The position numbers were made by a program, and so were the translations under genes. This document shows, piece after piece, positions 35,559 to 44,482 of a stretch of DNA of 64,000 bases. Under the pieces are notes generated by a model that was not told where the DNA came from, made no database searches, and was given only the letters and a program-made list of their open reading frames with translations. The first letter of the stretch is position 1, and each line of letters opens with the position of its first letter. Source of the DNA: Bacteroidales bacterium. GTDB lineage: Bacteria; Bacteroidota; Bacteroidia; Bacteroidales; F082. The stretch lies in NCBI GenBank assembly GCA_028277395.1, contig JANQGJ010000003.1, forward strand, positions 1 through 64,000, read 5' to 3'.

Positions 35559-36785
35559 ATGAAATGTAGATTTTGCAAAACCAATATAGTACATACATTC
35601 ATTGATCTGGGTACATCACCACCATCGAATTCATTTCTTAAAAAGGAAGATATGAATTCTGAAGAAGTTTACTTTCCATTAAAGGTTATGGTTTGTCATA
35701 ATTGCTTGCTTGTGCAACTTGATGAATATAAAAGCAACAGGGAAATATTTAATGATGAGTATGCTTATTTTTCATCGTATTCACAAAGCTGGCTTAAACA
35801 TGCCCGTGAATATGTTGAAATGATTATTGAAAGGTTAATGCTTTCCAGGGAATCCAGGGTTATTGAAATCGCATCAAACGACGGGTATTTACTGCAGAAT
35901 TTTGTAAAGTCGGGGATACCATGCCTGGGTATTGAGCCAACTGCAAATACAGCTGCTATTGCTATGGAAAAAGGTATTGACACTATTGTCGACTTTTTTG
36001 ATGTAGACCTGGCAGAAAGGCTTTCTGGTGAGGGTAAAAAATCAGATCTCATCATAGGTAACAATGTTCTTGCTCATGATCCAAACCTGAATGTACTGGT
36101 TATGGCTCTTAAAATTGCCCTGAAAGAAACAGGGGTTATTACTATGGAGTTCCCACACTTGCTTAACCTTATTGAGCAAAATCAGTTTGATACAATTTAT
36201 CATGAACATTATTCATACTTTTCGCTGTATTCGGTAATCAGAATCTTTGAATTTCATGGACTGGAAATATTCGATGTTGATGAAATACCCACTCACGGAG
36301 GTTCATTAAGGATTTATGCAAAACATGTGGGAAATCTCTTACATAAAGGTAGTAATTCAGTAAATGAAGTATTAAATAAGGAAAACCGTGCCGGATTGCA
36401 TGGTATTGACGGGTATAAAGAATTTCATGAGAAAGCCGGTAGTTGCAAAATAGAATTTCTTGATTTTTTATTGAAATGCCGTTCGGAGAATAAGAAAGTT
36501 GTGGGTTATGGTGCTGCAGCTAAGGGAAATACATTATTAAATTATTGTGGGGTTAAGAATGATCTGATCTCTTTTGTTGCAGATGCTTCCGAATTTAAAC
36601 AAAACAGGTTCCTGCCGGGGAGTAGAATTGAGGTTGCAGACGAAGCCAGGTTAAAGATGTTTAAGCCTGATTATGTGATAATATTTCCATGGAATATCAA
36701 GGATGAGATAATGTATCAGCTTGAGTATATAGAGGAGTGGGGTGGAAGGTTTGTGATCCCGATACCAAAACTCAGTATAATATGA
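35559..36785 (+). CDS. NDP-sugar C-methyltransferase (TylC3-like, three-domain)
   Basis: This 408-residue enzyme has the order seen in sugar C3-methyltransferases. First is an N-terminal zinc-binding domain with CRFCKTN and CHNCLLVQ. Next is the SAM Rossmann domain, SRVIEIASNDGYLLQNFVKSGIPCLGIEPTANTAAIA with NNVLAHDPN. Last is the C-terminal domain with the conserved KVVGYGAAAKGNTLLNYCGV. The active-site stretch IYHEHYSYFSLYS is present. By family it would add a methyl to C3 of a 4-keto-6-deoxy sugar, giving a branched sugar. It overlaps the following reductase by 4 bp. Confidence 0.9.
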   Translation: MKCRFCKTNIVHTFIDLGTSPPSNSFLKKEDMNSEEVYFPLKVMVCHNCLLVQLDEYKSNREIFNDEYAYFSSYSQSWLKHAREYVEMIIERLMLSRESRVIEIASNDGYLLQNFVKSGIPCLGIEPTANTAAIAMEKGIDTIVDFFDVDLAERLSGEGKKSDLIIGNNVLAHDPNLNVLVMALKIALKETGVITMEFPHLLNLIEQNQFDTIYHEHYSYFSLYSVIRIFEFHGLEIFDVDEIPTHGGSLRIYAKHVGNLLHKGSNSVNEVLNKENRAGLHGIDGYKEFHEKAGSCKIEFLDFLLKCRSENKKVVGYGAAAKGNTLLNYCGVKNDLISFVADASEFKQNRFLPGSRIEVADEARLKMFKPDYVIIFPWNIKDEIMYQLEYIEEWGGRFVIPIPKLSII

Positions 36786-37630
36786 AAAGAGTATTAGTTA
36801 CCGGTGCTACAGGTTTTCTTGGGAACCATGTTATTAATAACCTGTTAAATTACAATTGTAAAATTATTGCCACATCAGTTGAGTCAATGGATGAAGCGAA
36901 AAAACAACCCTGGTTCAAAGATGTTGATTATGTTAGCCTTAACCTTAATGATAATATCAATGACTATAACCGGTATTTTGATCAACCTGAGATCCTGATA
37001 CATTTAGCCTGGGAAGGTTTACCAAATTATAATGAACCTTACCATTTGGAAAAAAATCTTCCAAACAGTTACTGTTTAATCGAAAATATGGTTTCAAACG
37101 GATTGAAAAATGTATTGGTTGCGGGTACATGCTTTGAATATGGAATGGTTGAGGGATGTTTATCAGAAGATATGATTGCCAGACCTGAGAATAACTATGC
37201 TGAAGCCAAGGATAGATTGAGGAAACTGATTGAAGTACTGCAGGATAAGTACATTTTTAATTTGACATGGCCAAGGATTTTTTATATTTATGGACCAGGT
37301 CAAAGTCCCGGTTCATTATTAGGACAGTTGAATAGAATAGTTGAAAGCGGGGGGAATATATTCAATATGTCCCCGGGAGATCAGATCAGGGATTTTATCA
37401 AAGTTGAGGAAGCTGCAGGAATTATAGCCAAACTGGCTTTAAACGAAAAAAATAACGGGATTGTTAACTGTTGCTCAGGAAACCCGGTTACTGTATTAGA
37501 ATTTGTACAAAATTATTTAAAATCAATTAATTATAAATTAAACCTTAATACTGGATATTATGATTATTCGAAGTTTGAACCAATGAACTTCTGGGGAAGT
37601 ACTTCAAAACTTGAGTCAATCATCTTTTAA
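36782..37630 (+). CDS. NAD(P)-dependent epimerase/4-ketoreductase for the CDP-sugar
   Basis: This is a 282-residue extended short-chain dehydrogenase. It has the nucleotide motif VLVTGATGFLGNHVI and the catalytic Tyr-Lys in NNYAEAKDRLRKLIE, with the Ser/Thr position in VAGTCFEYG. As the last gene of the operon it probably reduces the 4-keto group to finish the branched deoxysugar. The ATG at 36782 overlaps the preceding stop. Its 3' end overlaps the convergent GT2 gene by 15 bp, an unusually tight join for an inserted operon. Confidence 0.88.
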   Translation: MKRVLVTGATGFLGNHVINNLLNYNCKIIATSVESMDEAKKQPWFKDVDYVSLNLNDNINDYNRYFDQPEILIHLAWEGLPNYNEPYHLEKNLPNSYCLIENMVSNGLKNVLVAGTCFEYGMVEGCLSEDMIARPENNYAEAKDRLRKLIEVLQDKYIFNLTWPRIFYIYGPGQSPGSLLGQLNRIVESGGNIFNMSPGDQIRDFIKVEEAAGIIAKLALNEKNNGIVNCCSGNPVTVLEFVQNYLKSINYKLNLNTGYYDYSKFEPMNFWGSTSKLESIIF

Positions 37631-38548
37631 CTGAGGTAATCCGAAAATATTACCACTGTGATGAGTAAGATTCCACCATACAGCTTTCCAGTAAGCCCAT
37701 ACATGATCAAGTCTGAATTTCATCAGATAACCTAACGTAATACGTGGTGTTGTAATAAAATAGATGTATAGCAGAGCAAAAAGTTTTTGCAGCCCATGTG
37801 TATTTCTACGGGCAAATAATATCCTGCCTCGTGTTAAGTAATAAATCTTGAACGGACTGTCTTTACCGGTTGAAATAGATTCCTTATGCAGTACCAATGA
37901 ATTTCCCTGGTAATAAATCTTATATCCTGCTTTCCTGATATGTGCTGCCCAGTCGTGTTCTTCGTAGTACAGGAAAAAAATGTCTGCCATCATTCCTACA
38001 CCTTTTATTACGGATAACGGTACGAGCATGGCTGTTCCAAAAATAGAACCTGATTCGCAAACATTTGTATGTTCCCCATTGTCTTTTTTACCATAACCAT
38101 AACTAAACAGTCGGGTGGTAATCATATTAAATTTGGTAAATCCTGCGTACTGTATAATTCCCGGTGAATGATAATACTGGACTCTCGGACTAACCATTCC
38201 AATATTGGAATCCTGCCGGAGTGTTTCCACTAATGGTTCCAAAAAACCAGGCTCAACTTCGGTATCGTTATTTATAAAAAGTACATATTCACCCCTGCAA
38301 TAAGGCAATGCAACATTATTTCCACCAGCGAAACCAAGGTTTTTACCTGTTTTTAGAAGATTTATATAAGGAAACCTTTCTTTAATAACATCAGGGTTAT
38401 CATTTGGTGAATCATTATCAACAACAAAAATTTCAACATTTTTGTAGGTAATGTTGGCAAATGATTTAAGAAATTCACAAGTAACCTCTGATTGGTCATA
38501 GTTTACTGTAATCACGGAAACTAAAGGCTGGTTTGATTGTACAGTCAT
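37616..38548 (-). CDS. GT2, rhamnosyltransferase-like (third copy of gene B)
   Basis: This is a 310-residue GT-A enzyme, paralogous to 29885-30814 and 32096-33034. Motifs are VSVITVNYDQSEVTCEFL, IFVVDNDSPNDNPD, NLGFAGGNNVALPY, LFINNDTEVEPGFLEPL and FFLYYEEHDWAAHI. It follows the polymerase gene by 16 bp and belongs to the upstream transcript. Only the gene B type is present here; no gene A partner adjoins it. Confidence 0.9.
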   Translation of the reverse strand: MTVQSNQPLVSVITVNYDQSEVTCEFLKSFANITYKNVEIFVVDNDSPNDNPDVIKERFPYINLLKTGKNLGFAGGNNVALPYCRGEYVLFINNDTEVEPGFLEPLVETLRQDSNIGMVSPRVQYYHSPGIIQYAGFTKFNMITTRLFSYGYGKKDNGEHTNVCESGSIFGTAMLVPLSVIKGVGMMADIFFLYYEEHDWAAHIRKAGYKIYYQGNSLVLHKESISTGKDSPFKIYYLTRGRILFARRNTHGLQKLFALLYIYFITTPRITLGYLMKFRLDHVWAYWKAVWWNLTHHSGNIFGLPQLKDD

Positions 38549-38564
38549 ATGTAATCGCTTTTAT

Positions 38565-40058
38565 TTATGTTTTGTTTGCTAACGAACCAGGTGACTTTCC
38601 AACAGACACAAGATATGAGTATTCTCTGTCAAGTTGTTGTGCCATAAAAATAAATGCCCAGCTAAAATACACCAATGCACCTGTAGGCATCTGTCCAAGT
38701 ACACCATTACCATAACTTGCACCCATTATTCCTGCATAGCCGGCAATCAGAGCTCCCAGAATACCTGCGAGCTCCACATTTTTTACTTTGACCATAACCA
38801 GGAAAAAGCCCTTAATAATGATATAAGACAAAATAAATAAGTGTAGTATTAATCCAACTATACCCTGTTCTGCCCACACCTGAACATACCAACTATCTGT
38901 AGCAACATTAGCAAGGAAACCTTCAGGAGAGAAACGGAGTCCCCAGTTACCTGCACTTCCAATTCCTCCACCAAATGGCTTATCAGCGAGGTACGTTTTA
39001 AGAATTGCCCTGTTTTCAAGACGAACCTGATAAGAGGCATCCTGCTCGGGGCGGAACGCAGTTCTCATTCTTGCGATCTGGTAATTGCTTTCACCGATAT
39101 ATGTATAGGCAAAAAACACATAAATAACAGACATAATTACACCACCAATAATTAGTACTCTTATGTTCTTTCTGAGAATGAGATAAACAATTCCACCTAT
39201 CATTGGAACGATAATCGCACCACGTGTACCGGAGATCATCATTCCCCAAAAGCCCATAATACCCACTATCAGAAAGAAAATTTTATTGAAACGACCTTTT
39301 ATACTTGCTGCCACAAGTATGCCTACGATTCCTGCAGCTCCCTGGGCTGCTCCAAATTGTCCCGCATCACTAAAAAAAGAGAAAACACGTAACTGTCCGT
39401 TAATTATGTGTGTTACAGCACCAATTGTATCAAGCCAGAATTGTTCAGCGAAATCGAGTCCTATGTAAAGCTGTTGTAAACCCTTTAACGTTCCCAGGAT
39501 TGTAAAAAAGCCCCACACGTAAAGAAATACGAACAAGTACCTTAACCGTTTAAAGAGCATCAATGCCAGTGGTACCAGCAATATGGGGTACATGGACATC
39601 CCCCGCATTGCGTAGAACCAGGCTGTTTTGCTTAGTGCCTGGGGGTTAAATAATTGAAGGACTGCATATGCGAACCATACAAATAACAAGTAAGTTATAT
39701 CACGGTTAGCCTGGTCAAAGTTTATTTTTTTATAAAAGTTTTTAAAGAAAATAGCAACAAATGAAATAACCAACAATCCGTCAACTCCCAATCCGAGAGG
39801 TACTCCTACCAAATACCTTGTGAGACCAATAGCGACAAATGAGAATACCAATAGTGTACCAAGTCCCAGAGCCGGATGGTTAAATAATCTGTTTAAGAAA
39901 ATTAAACCGGGTAATAAACCAAGCAGGGCTGCGACAGTCATTAGTCCTCCTTTGGCAATCACATAGCTTAAAATTACTGATAAGATAATAATACCAATAA
40001 TAACAACCGGATCTTCCAGTTTTGCGGCCCCTGTTCTTCCTTTTAAAGACTTAAACAT
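38565..40058 (-). CDS. O-antigen ligase/polymerase-like membrane protein (Wzy)
   Basis: This is a 497-residue integral membrane protein with about ten to twelve hydrophobic helices. A periplasmic loop near residues 335-375 contains RMRTAFRPEQDASYQVRLENRAI and ADKPFGGGIGSAGNWG, the arginine-rich segment characteristic of the Wzy_C/WaaL family. Its position next to a flippase and a Wzz/Wzc-like chain-length protein makes a Wzy-type polymerase likelier than a lipid A ligase. The enzyme would join lipid-linked repeat units at the periplasmic face. Confidence 0.88.
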   Translation of the reverse strand: MFKSLKGRTGAAKLEDPVVIIGIIILSVILSYVIAKGGLMTVAALLGLLPGLIFLNRLFNHPALGLGTLLVFSFVAIGLTRYLVGVPLGLGVDGLLVISFVAIFFKNFYKKINFDQANRDITYLLFVWFAYAVLQLFNPQALSKTAWFYAMRGMSMYPILLVPLALMLFKRLRYLFVFLYVWGFFTILGTLKGLQQLYIGLDFAEQFWLDTIGAVTHIINGQLRVFSFFSDAGQFGAAQGAAGIVGILVAASIKGRFNKIFFLIVGIMGFWGMMISGTRGAIIVPMIGGIVYLILRKNIRVLIIGGVIMSVIYVFFAYTYIGESNYQIARMRTAFRPEQDASYQVRLENRAILKTYLADKPFGGGIGSAGNWGLRFSPEGFLANVATDSWYVQVWAEQGIVGLILHLFILSYIIIKGFFLVMVKVKNVELAGILGALIAGYAGIMGASYGNGVLGQMPTGALVYFSWAFIFMAQQLDREYSYLVSVGKSPGSLANKT

Positions 40059-40103
40059 AGGAGTTAAAAATAGTAATTTTATTTATATTGAAGATGCAGA
40101 TAT

Positions 40104-41537
40104 CTATTGGTTATTAATTCTGCGTTTTACAATACCTTCAAAGAATGTCAGACCTCCTGAAAATACCTTTCTTAAACTTATATCAAGCTCCTTCTTTAAA
40201 TAATAACTTCCTACAAAAATACCTATTATGGCAAACAAAATTGTAATTACTGCAACCATATTAAGTACAGATATCATTGTAAAAACAGAGGCAGTTTCAG
40301 AAATAATAAGCGGGTTTGTGTATCCAATGAAAAGCAGTGTTACAAACGATACAACATATGCCAGATAATACATTCCAAATACTACAATTGCATCTCCAAT
40401 TATGTTTGACATAGTCATATAAACCACCTTGATAAAGTTTTGCTTGGGCATATTAACACTATCCAGAGCAACACCGATGAATCTGTCTATGGGAAGAAGT
40501 AGTCCGTAAAAACAAAACACTCTGAAGACGCTAGCTGTTTCCCTGTATTCAGGTCCGCCAAGTATTGTTACAAATTCCTCAGCAAATATGAAGCAGAAAG
40601 CCATTACCGGGATTAATATATAGGTTAAACCACCGGCATTTTGGTAAAATATTCTCATTACCTCTTTCTTTTTCCCCTCAATACTTGCTTTTGACATCTT
40701 TGGGAATGCTGTCATGGCAAAACTTCTTACTGGTATCTCAATAATTTCTGTGAGTTTTAAAGGAATACTGTATAAAGCAACACCGGTAACACCTAAAAAC
40801 GGACTTAATCCAAGAATAAATGTGTCAGCACTACGTAATAAATTTGCACCTATCAAAGTACCCGAAGTATATTTACCAAAATTCAGGATTATTTTATTTG
40901 TACGTTGCTTTGCACTAAAAATATGAAGTATACCGTCCCAGTTTAAGAAAGATGCCAATAACGAGCTTATTAGGTTTGTAATAATGTATGCCCACATTAT
41001 AACAATTATCCCTGATTCGAACATGAAGTAATTTACAATAAGAAACAACATGAAAGAGCCCACATTTACAGTTCGGATAATGAGAATATAGTCAAACCTC
41101 ATTTTTGCCTGTAACACCGATAAGGAGTTGTTAAATGGCAGATTGATTATCGCAACAAGCGGGAACCAGTCAAAAAACAATGAAAATCCTGATTGCTCAA
41201 TACTATCCTTGAAAAAGTAATTAATTGCTACAATCACCAGGATCAGCAAAACTGTTGATCCGGCATTGATTACATAATTGGATCCCAACAGTTTCTTTCC
41301 TTCAGAATCGTCTGCTCCTGATAAAAACCTCACAATGGCAGTTCTGGTGATCCCAAAACGTAACATGTCGATGAAATTCAAAGTTGTAATAAACAATACC
41401 CATTCTCCAAACTCATTGGTAGGCAAACTTCTTACCAGAACTACAAAGGAAAAGAATCCCAGTACTGCCACTAACCCATTATTTGCCAGTGATAGAAAAT
41501 TGTGATTTCTAAATATTTTAGCTAAGAAATTAGCCAC
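40104..41537 (-). CDS. Oligosaccharide flippase (Wzx-like)
   Basis: This is a 477-residue polytopic protein of the MOP/PST superfamily with about twelve to fourteen membrane helices. The N-terminus (NHNFLSLANNGLVAVLGFFSFVVLVRSLPTNEFGEWVLF) carries the standard Wzx pattern, and the mid-protein stretch GVALYSIPLKLTEIIEIPVRSFAMTAFPKMSKASIEGKK is also typical. It would move undecaprenyl-linked repeat units across the inner membrane. It sits 3 bp after the co-polymerase gene on the same strand. Confidence 0.9.
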   Translation of the reverse strand: MANFLAKIFRNHNFLSLANNGLVAVLGFFSFVVLVRSLPTNEFGEWVLFITTLNFIDMLRFGITRTAIVRFLSGADDSEGKKLLGSNYVINAGSTVLLILVIVAINYFFKDSIEQSGFSLFFDWFPLVAIINLPFNNSLSVLQAKMRFDYILIIRTVNVGSFMLFLIVNYFMFESGIIVIMWAYIITNLISSLLASFLNWDGILHIFSAKQRTNKIILNFGKYTSGTLIGANLLRSADTFILGLSPFLGVTGVALYSIPLKLTEIIEIPVRSFAMTAFPKMSKASIEGKKKEVMRIFYQNAGGLTYILIPVMAFCFIFAEEFVTILGGPEYRETASVFRVFCFYGLLLPIDRFIGVALDSVNMPKQNFIKVVYMTMSNIIGDAIVVFGMYYLAYVVSFVTLLFIGYTNPLIISETASVFTMISVLNMVAVITILFAIIGIFVGSYYLKKELDISLRKVFSGGLTFFEGIVKRRINNQ

Positions 41538-41540
41538 AGG

Positions 41541-44468
41541 TTATGCCTTTCTATTGATATTAATGCGATATTTAAACGGATATGACATTATTTGCTTGAT
41601 TTTTCCTACGGTATCAGGTTTTGTTCTTCTTGGTACATCAGAAAGCAATTCGTCCAGGTTATATAATTCGGTTTCATTAATTATAACCATTGGCTTATGT
41701 AATGCAATGTCTTCATATGTGGCAAGTGCGGTTTTGTCTGCTTTTGTAAGTGTATTGGTTGCATTTATAATGTATAACGACATATCTAAATTACCAACAA
41801 GCTTAAGAGGATAAGTATTGTAAACAATTGATGGTAATTCAATAAAAATATAATCGTAAGGTTTGTTATCCTTCCTTAAATAGTTTGAACTTATCAATTG
41901 CTGAAGGTTTTCTATTTCAATGAAATTATCGGTTACTTTATAGAGATACGAGTAATTATAATCATCTTTATCACTATCATCACCTGCATAGTTCAGATAT
42001 AATACATTATCTCCTACTTCTCTTAAACGATTTACAATGCGTTCTCCAATCAGTGTTTTTCCAACTCTGTTTTGCGTACTGTAAATAGCAATTAAATAAG
42101 GTCCGTCATCTTTTTCACCAATCTCTTTGTTAAGCGATAGTTTAACGTTTTGTATAATTATATCAATTAGTCTTCTGCTGATAAAAGATAATTCATTGGC
42201 TTTGCTTCTTGAACTTAATCTGGGATAAGCACCGGCCAGTTTCATATTGGTAAGTTTAGCAACCCTTGAAGGGTTTTTCATCGATGTGTCGAAATATTCG
42301 AGTACAAGGATAATAAATGCAGTTAAAAAGAAACCAAATACGGCAGCAGCGAGTACAATAATTTTAGCTTTTGATGGATTCGCAGTGATGGGGAAAAATG
42401 GCTCATCAACAATTTTAATATTGGTCGACATTTCCTCATTTTGCTGTTTCATTTTTGCCAGGTTAAGGCTTCTTAGTAACTCAAGATATGATTGTTCTGC
42501 TACTTTTATCTCACGTTCAATTCTCTTAAGCATAGCTCCAAGTGGTGCAAACTTCTGGTAGGTTCTAACAAAGTCAAGTTTCCTTCTGGCAAGTACGATA
42601 AGTGCAGCTTTAGCTTCTTCCTGGTTAATTGTATTTGTCAGCCATTCTTCGAGAAGGGTTTTTATCGGAAGTCCCTGGGTCGAGTGGCTGTAAAGATAAA
42701 GCTGATCAACATAAAACTTAATATCATTCCTCAACTCAAGTTGTCTTGCCCTAAGCAGCTCAAGTTCGTCGCTAACCCTGTCATCATAATCAGCTGCAAG
42801 CTCATTTATAACGATACTTTCAGTTACCTGGCTGAGTTCTTTTTTCATCTGATTTACTTCATCACTTTTCAGATAGATACTGTCGCGAGCAGTCAGGTTA
42901 AGTTCAAGCTCTTTAAGAGAAGCCACAGAAGATGCCAGTCGAATCTGCTCATTCTGATAGTACAGGTCAAGATCCTCTTTCTGACCGGCGATTGCCTTAC
43001 TCTGCTCGTAATAGTTGATAATATTATTTTTCATGTTAAACTTCAGCAATCTGTCTTCAGCGGCCTGAAGTTTTTTATCGGCAGAATCAACCTGGGCTTC
43101 AAAATACTTCACTACAAGGTTTGTTTCATTTGCCCTTAGTAGTTTATAGTTTTTCATAAACACTTTAGATAAGATCTTGAGTGTCTGCTGGCAAATTCCA
43201 GGGTCATCGCTGGTAAATATTAATCTTACAAGGTCACTATTATTTATCCTGTAAATCTGTATCTGCCCGATGGACTGTTCGCTGTAATGCCTGCTTTCTC
43301 CATAATGCAGCAATCCGTAAATATAATTGGTATCATTTCTTGTATAATACCTTGTCATATTAGCGAGTGTTTTCTTAAAATCCTCAGGTCTGACTCCGGG
43401 AGGTATAATTGGATCTTTTATAAACAATGAGTTATCACTGATACTCCTCCCACTTAATGTTTGTGTAGTTTTGGAATAGTCAGTTACAGGTTGATTTATA
43501 GTTGGTGTAATTCCTTCCGAAACACTTTTAATGGCATAATCGTATGAGTTATTGGAATTTCCTATTGCTGAACCACTTTGAATAAGTATTCTTTGTCCCG
43601 GTGTCAGTGATCTGTTATCAATACCATTGAGTTCCCTGAGTTTGCTGATGTTAACTCCATAGCGTTTTGCAATGGAATATAATGTTTCACCTGGTTTTAC
43701 TATATGGAATTTACCATCAGTGGTAGTGTTCTTTTTGATTATTAACGACTGTCCAGGTGTAAGGTTAACATCCGACAGGTTGTTTAATGACATGATCTGA
43801 CCTCTTGAAACTCCGTATCTGCTGGCAAGCAACTCAAGTGATTCACCCTGTTGAACAACATGATATGAGAAATTATCGTCATCGTTATCTACAACTGGCA
43901 TGGCTTCTTTTTCAACACCGGAATAATCATGATCTGCTTTTGTTGGAGGTATTCCATCTCTGATTTTTTCCTGTGCAGCCCTGTTTTTCTTCTTATTTAT
44001 CTCTTTTTCAAGCGATCTGATCTCTTTCTCAAGATTTTTGATCTGTTCTTCCTTTTCACGTTCAACACCTGATTTATTGTTTTTCACCACAAGGTCTTTT
44101 ATCCTTTTTGGTGTTGTTGCCATCAGTCGCTGGTAGTTAGCCTGGGAAATATACTGAGGATTATATTCTTCGAGCGAAAGATCCTGGGTTAGCAATTGCA
44201 GTGATGTTTCAATAAGGGTTTGACGCGATTTAAGAAGGTTTATCATATTGTCAAACTGGGCACTTGTAGTGAAAAAGTCGTTTGTTCGTTGTGATGTTGA
44301 CTCAATTGAATAACCGGTTGTGATACCAGTATAGATAACAGCCTCGGACTGATATACTTTTTGCTGGTTTCTTGTGAAATAATATGTAACCGCGGCAAAT
44401 ATTAAAGGAACACTAATTAATAATAACCAGTTTCGCTTAAAAAGTTTTAATATTTGAAGAAGGTCCAT
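41541..44468 (-). CDS. Wzc/Wzz-like polysaccharide co-polymerase with two periplasmic LysM domains
   Basis: This is a 975-residue protein. Membrane helix 1 (about 13-31) begins the Wzz domain; a charged coiled coil follows (135-165). Two LysM domains come next: residues 202-245 (YHVVQQGESLELLASRYGV) and 254-297 (FHIVKPGETLYSIAKRYGV). Long helices (about 430-670) lead to membrane helix 2 (702-725) and a cytoplasmic ATPase-like domain. Walker A is altered to STQNRVGKT (797-805), Walker A' is not recognisable, and YDYIFIELPS (871-880) stands for Walker B. There is no C-terminal tyrosine cluster, so kinase activity is doubtful. The LysM pair should bind peptidoglycan or an N-acetylhexosamine glycan. 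It sits between the TolC-like and Wzx genes. Confidence 0.92.
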   Translation of the reverse strand: MDLLQILKLFKRNWLLLISVPLIFAAVTYYFTRNQQKVYQSEAVIYTGITTGYSIESTSQRTNDFFTTSAQFDNMINLLKSRQTLIETSLQLLTQDLSLEEYNPQYISQANYQRLMATTPKRIKDLVVKNNKSGVEREKEEQIKNLEKEIRSLEKEINKKKNRAAQEKIRDGIPPTKADHDYSGVEKEAMPVVDNDDDNFSYHVVQQGESLELLASRYGVSRGQIMSLNNLSDVNLTPGQSLIIKKNTTTDGKFHIVKPGETLYSIAKRYGVNISKLRELNGIDNRSLTPGQRILIQSGSAIGNSNNSYDYAIKSVSEGITPTINQPVTDYSKTTQTLSGRSISDNSLFIKDPIIPPGVRPEDFKKTLANMTRYYTRNDTNYIYGLLHYGESRHYSEQSIGQIQIYRINNSDLVRLIFTSDDPGICQQTLKILSKVFMKNYKLLRANETNLVVKYFEAQVDSADKKLQAAEDRLLKFNMKNNIINYYEQSKAIAGQKEDLDLYYQNEQIRLASSVASLKELELNLTARDSIYLKSDEVNQMKKELSQVTESIVINELAADYDDRVSDELELLRARQLELRNDIKFYVDQLYLYSHSTQGLPIKTLLEEWLTNTINQEEAKAALIVLARRKLDFVRTYQKFAPLGAMLKRIEREIKVAEQSYLELLRSLNLAKMKQQNEEMSTNIKIVDEPFFPITANPSKAKIIVLAAAVFGFFLTAFIILVLEYFDTSMKNPSRVAKLTNMKLAGAYPRLSSRSKANELSFISRRLIDIIIQNVKLSLNKEIGEKDDGPYLIAIYSTQNRVGKTLIGERIVNRLREVGDNVLYLNYAGDDSDKDDYNYSYLYKVTDNFIEIENLQQLISSNYLRKDNKPYDYIFIELPSIVYNTYPLKLVGNLDMSLYIINATNTLTKADKTALATYEDIALHKPMVIINETELYNLDELLSDVPRRTKPDTVGKIKQIMSYPFKYRININRKA

Positions 44469-44482
44469 ATTATGTTTTAAAG

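Noticed and set aside
42492-43139. 215-codon plus-strand ORF opposite the co-polymerase
   Set aside because: It lies wholly within the coding sequence of the Wzc-like gene, with composition expected from the reverse strand of a coiled-coil region.
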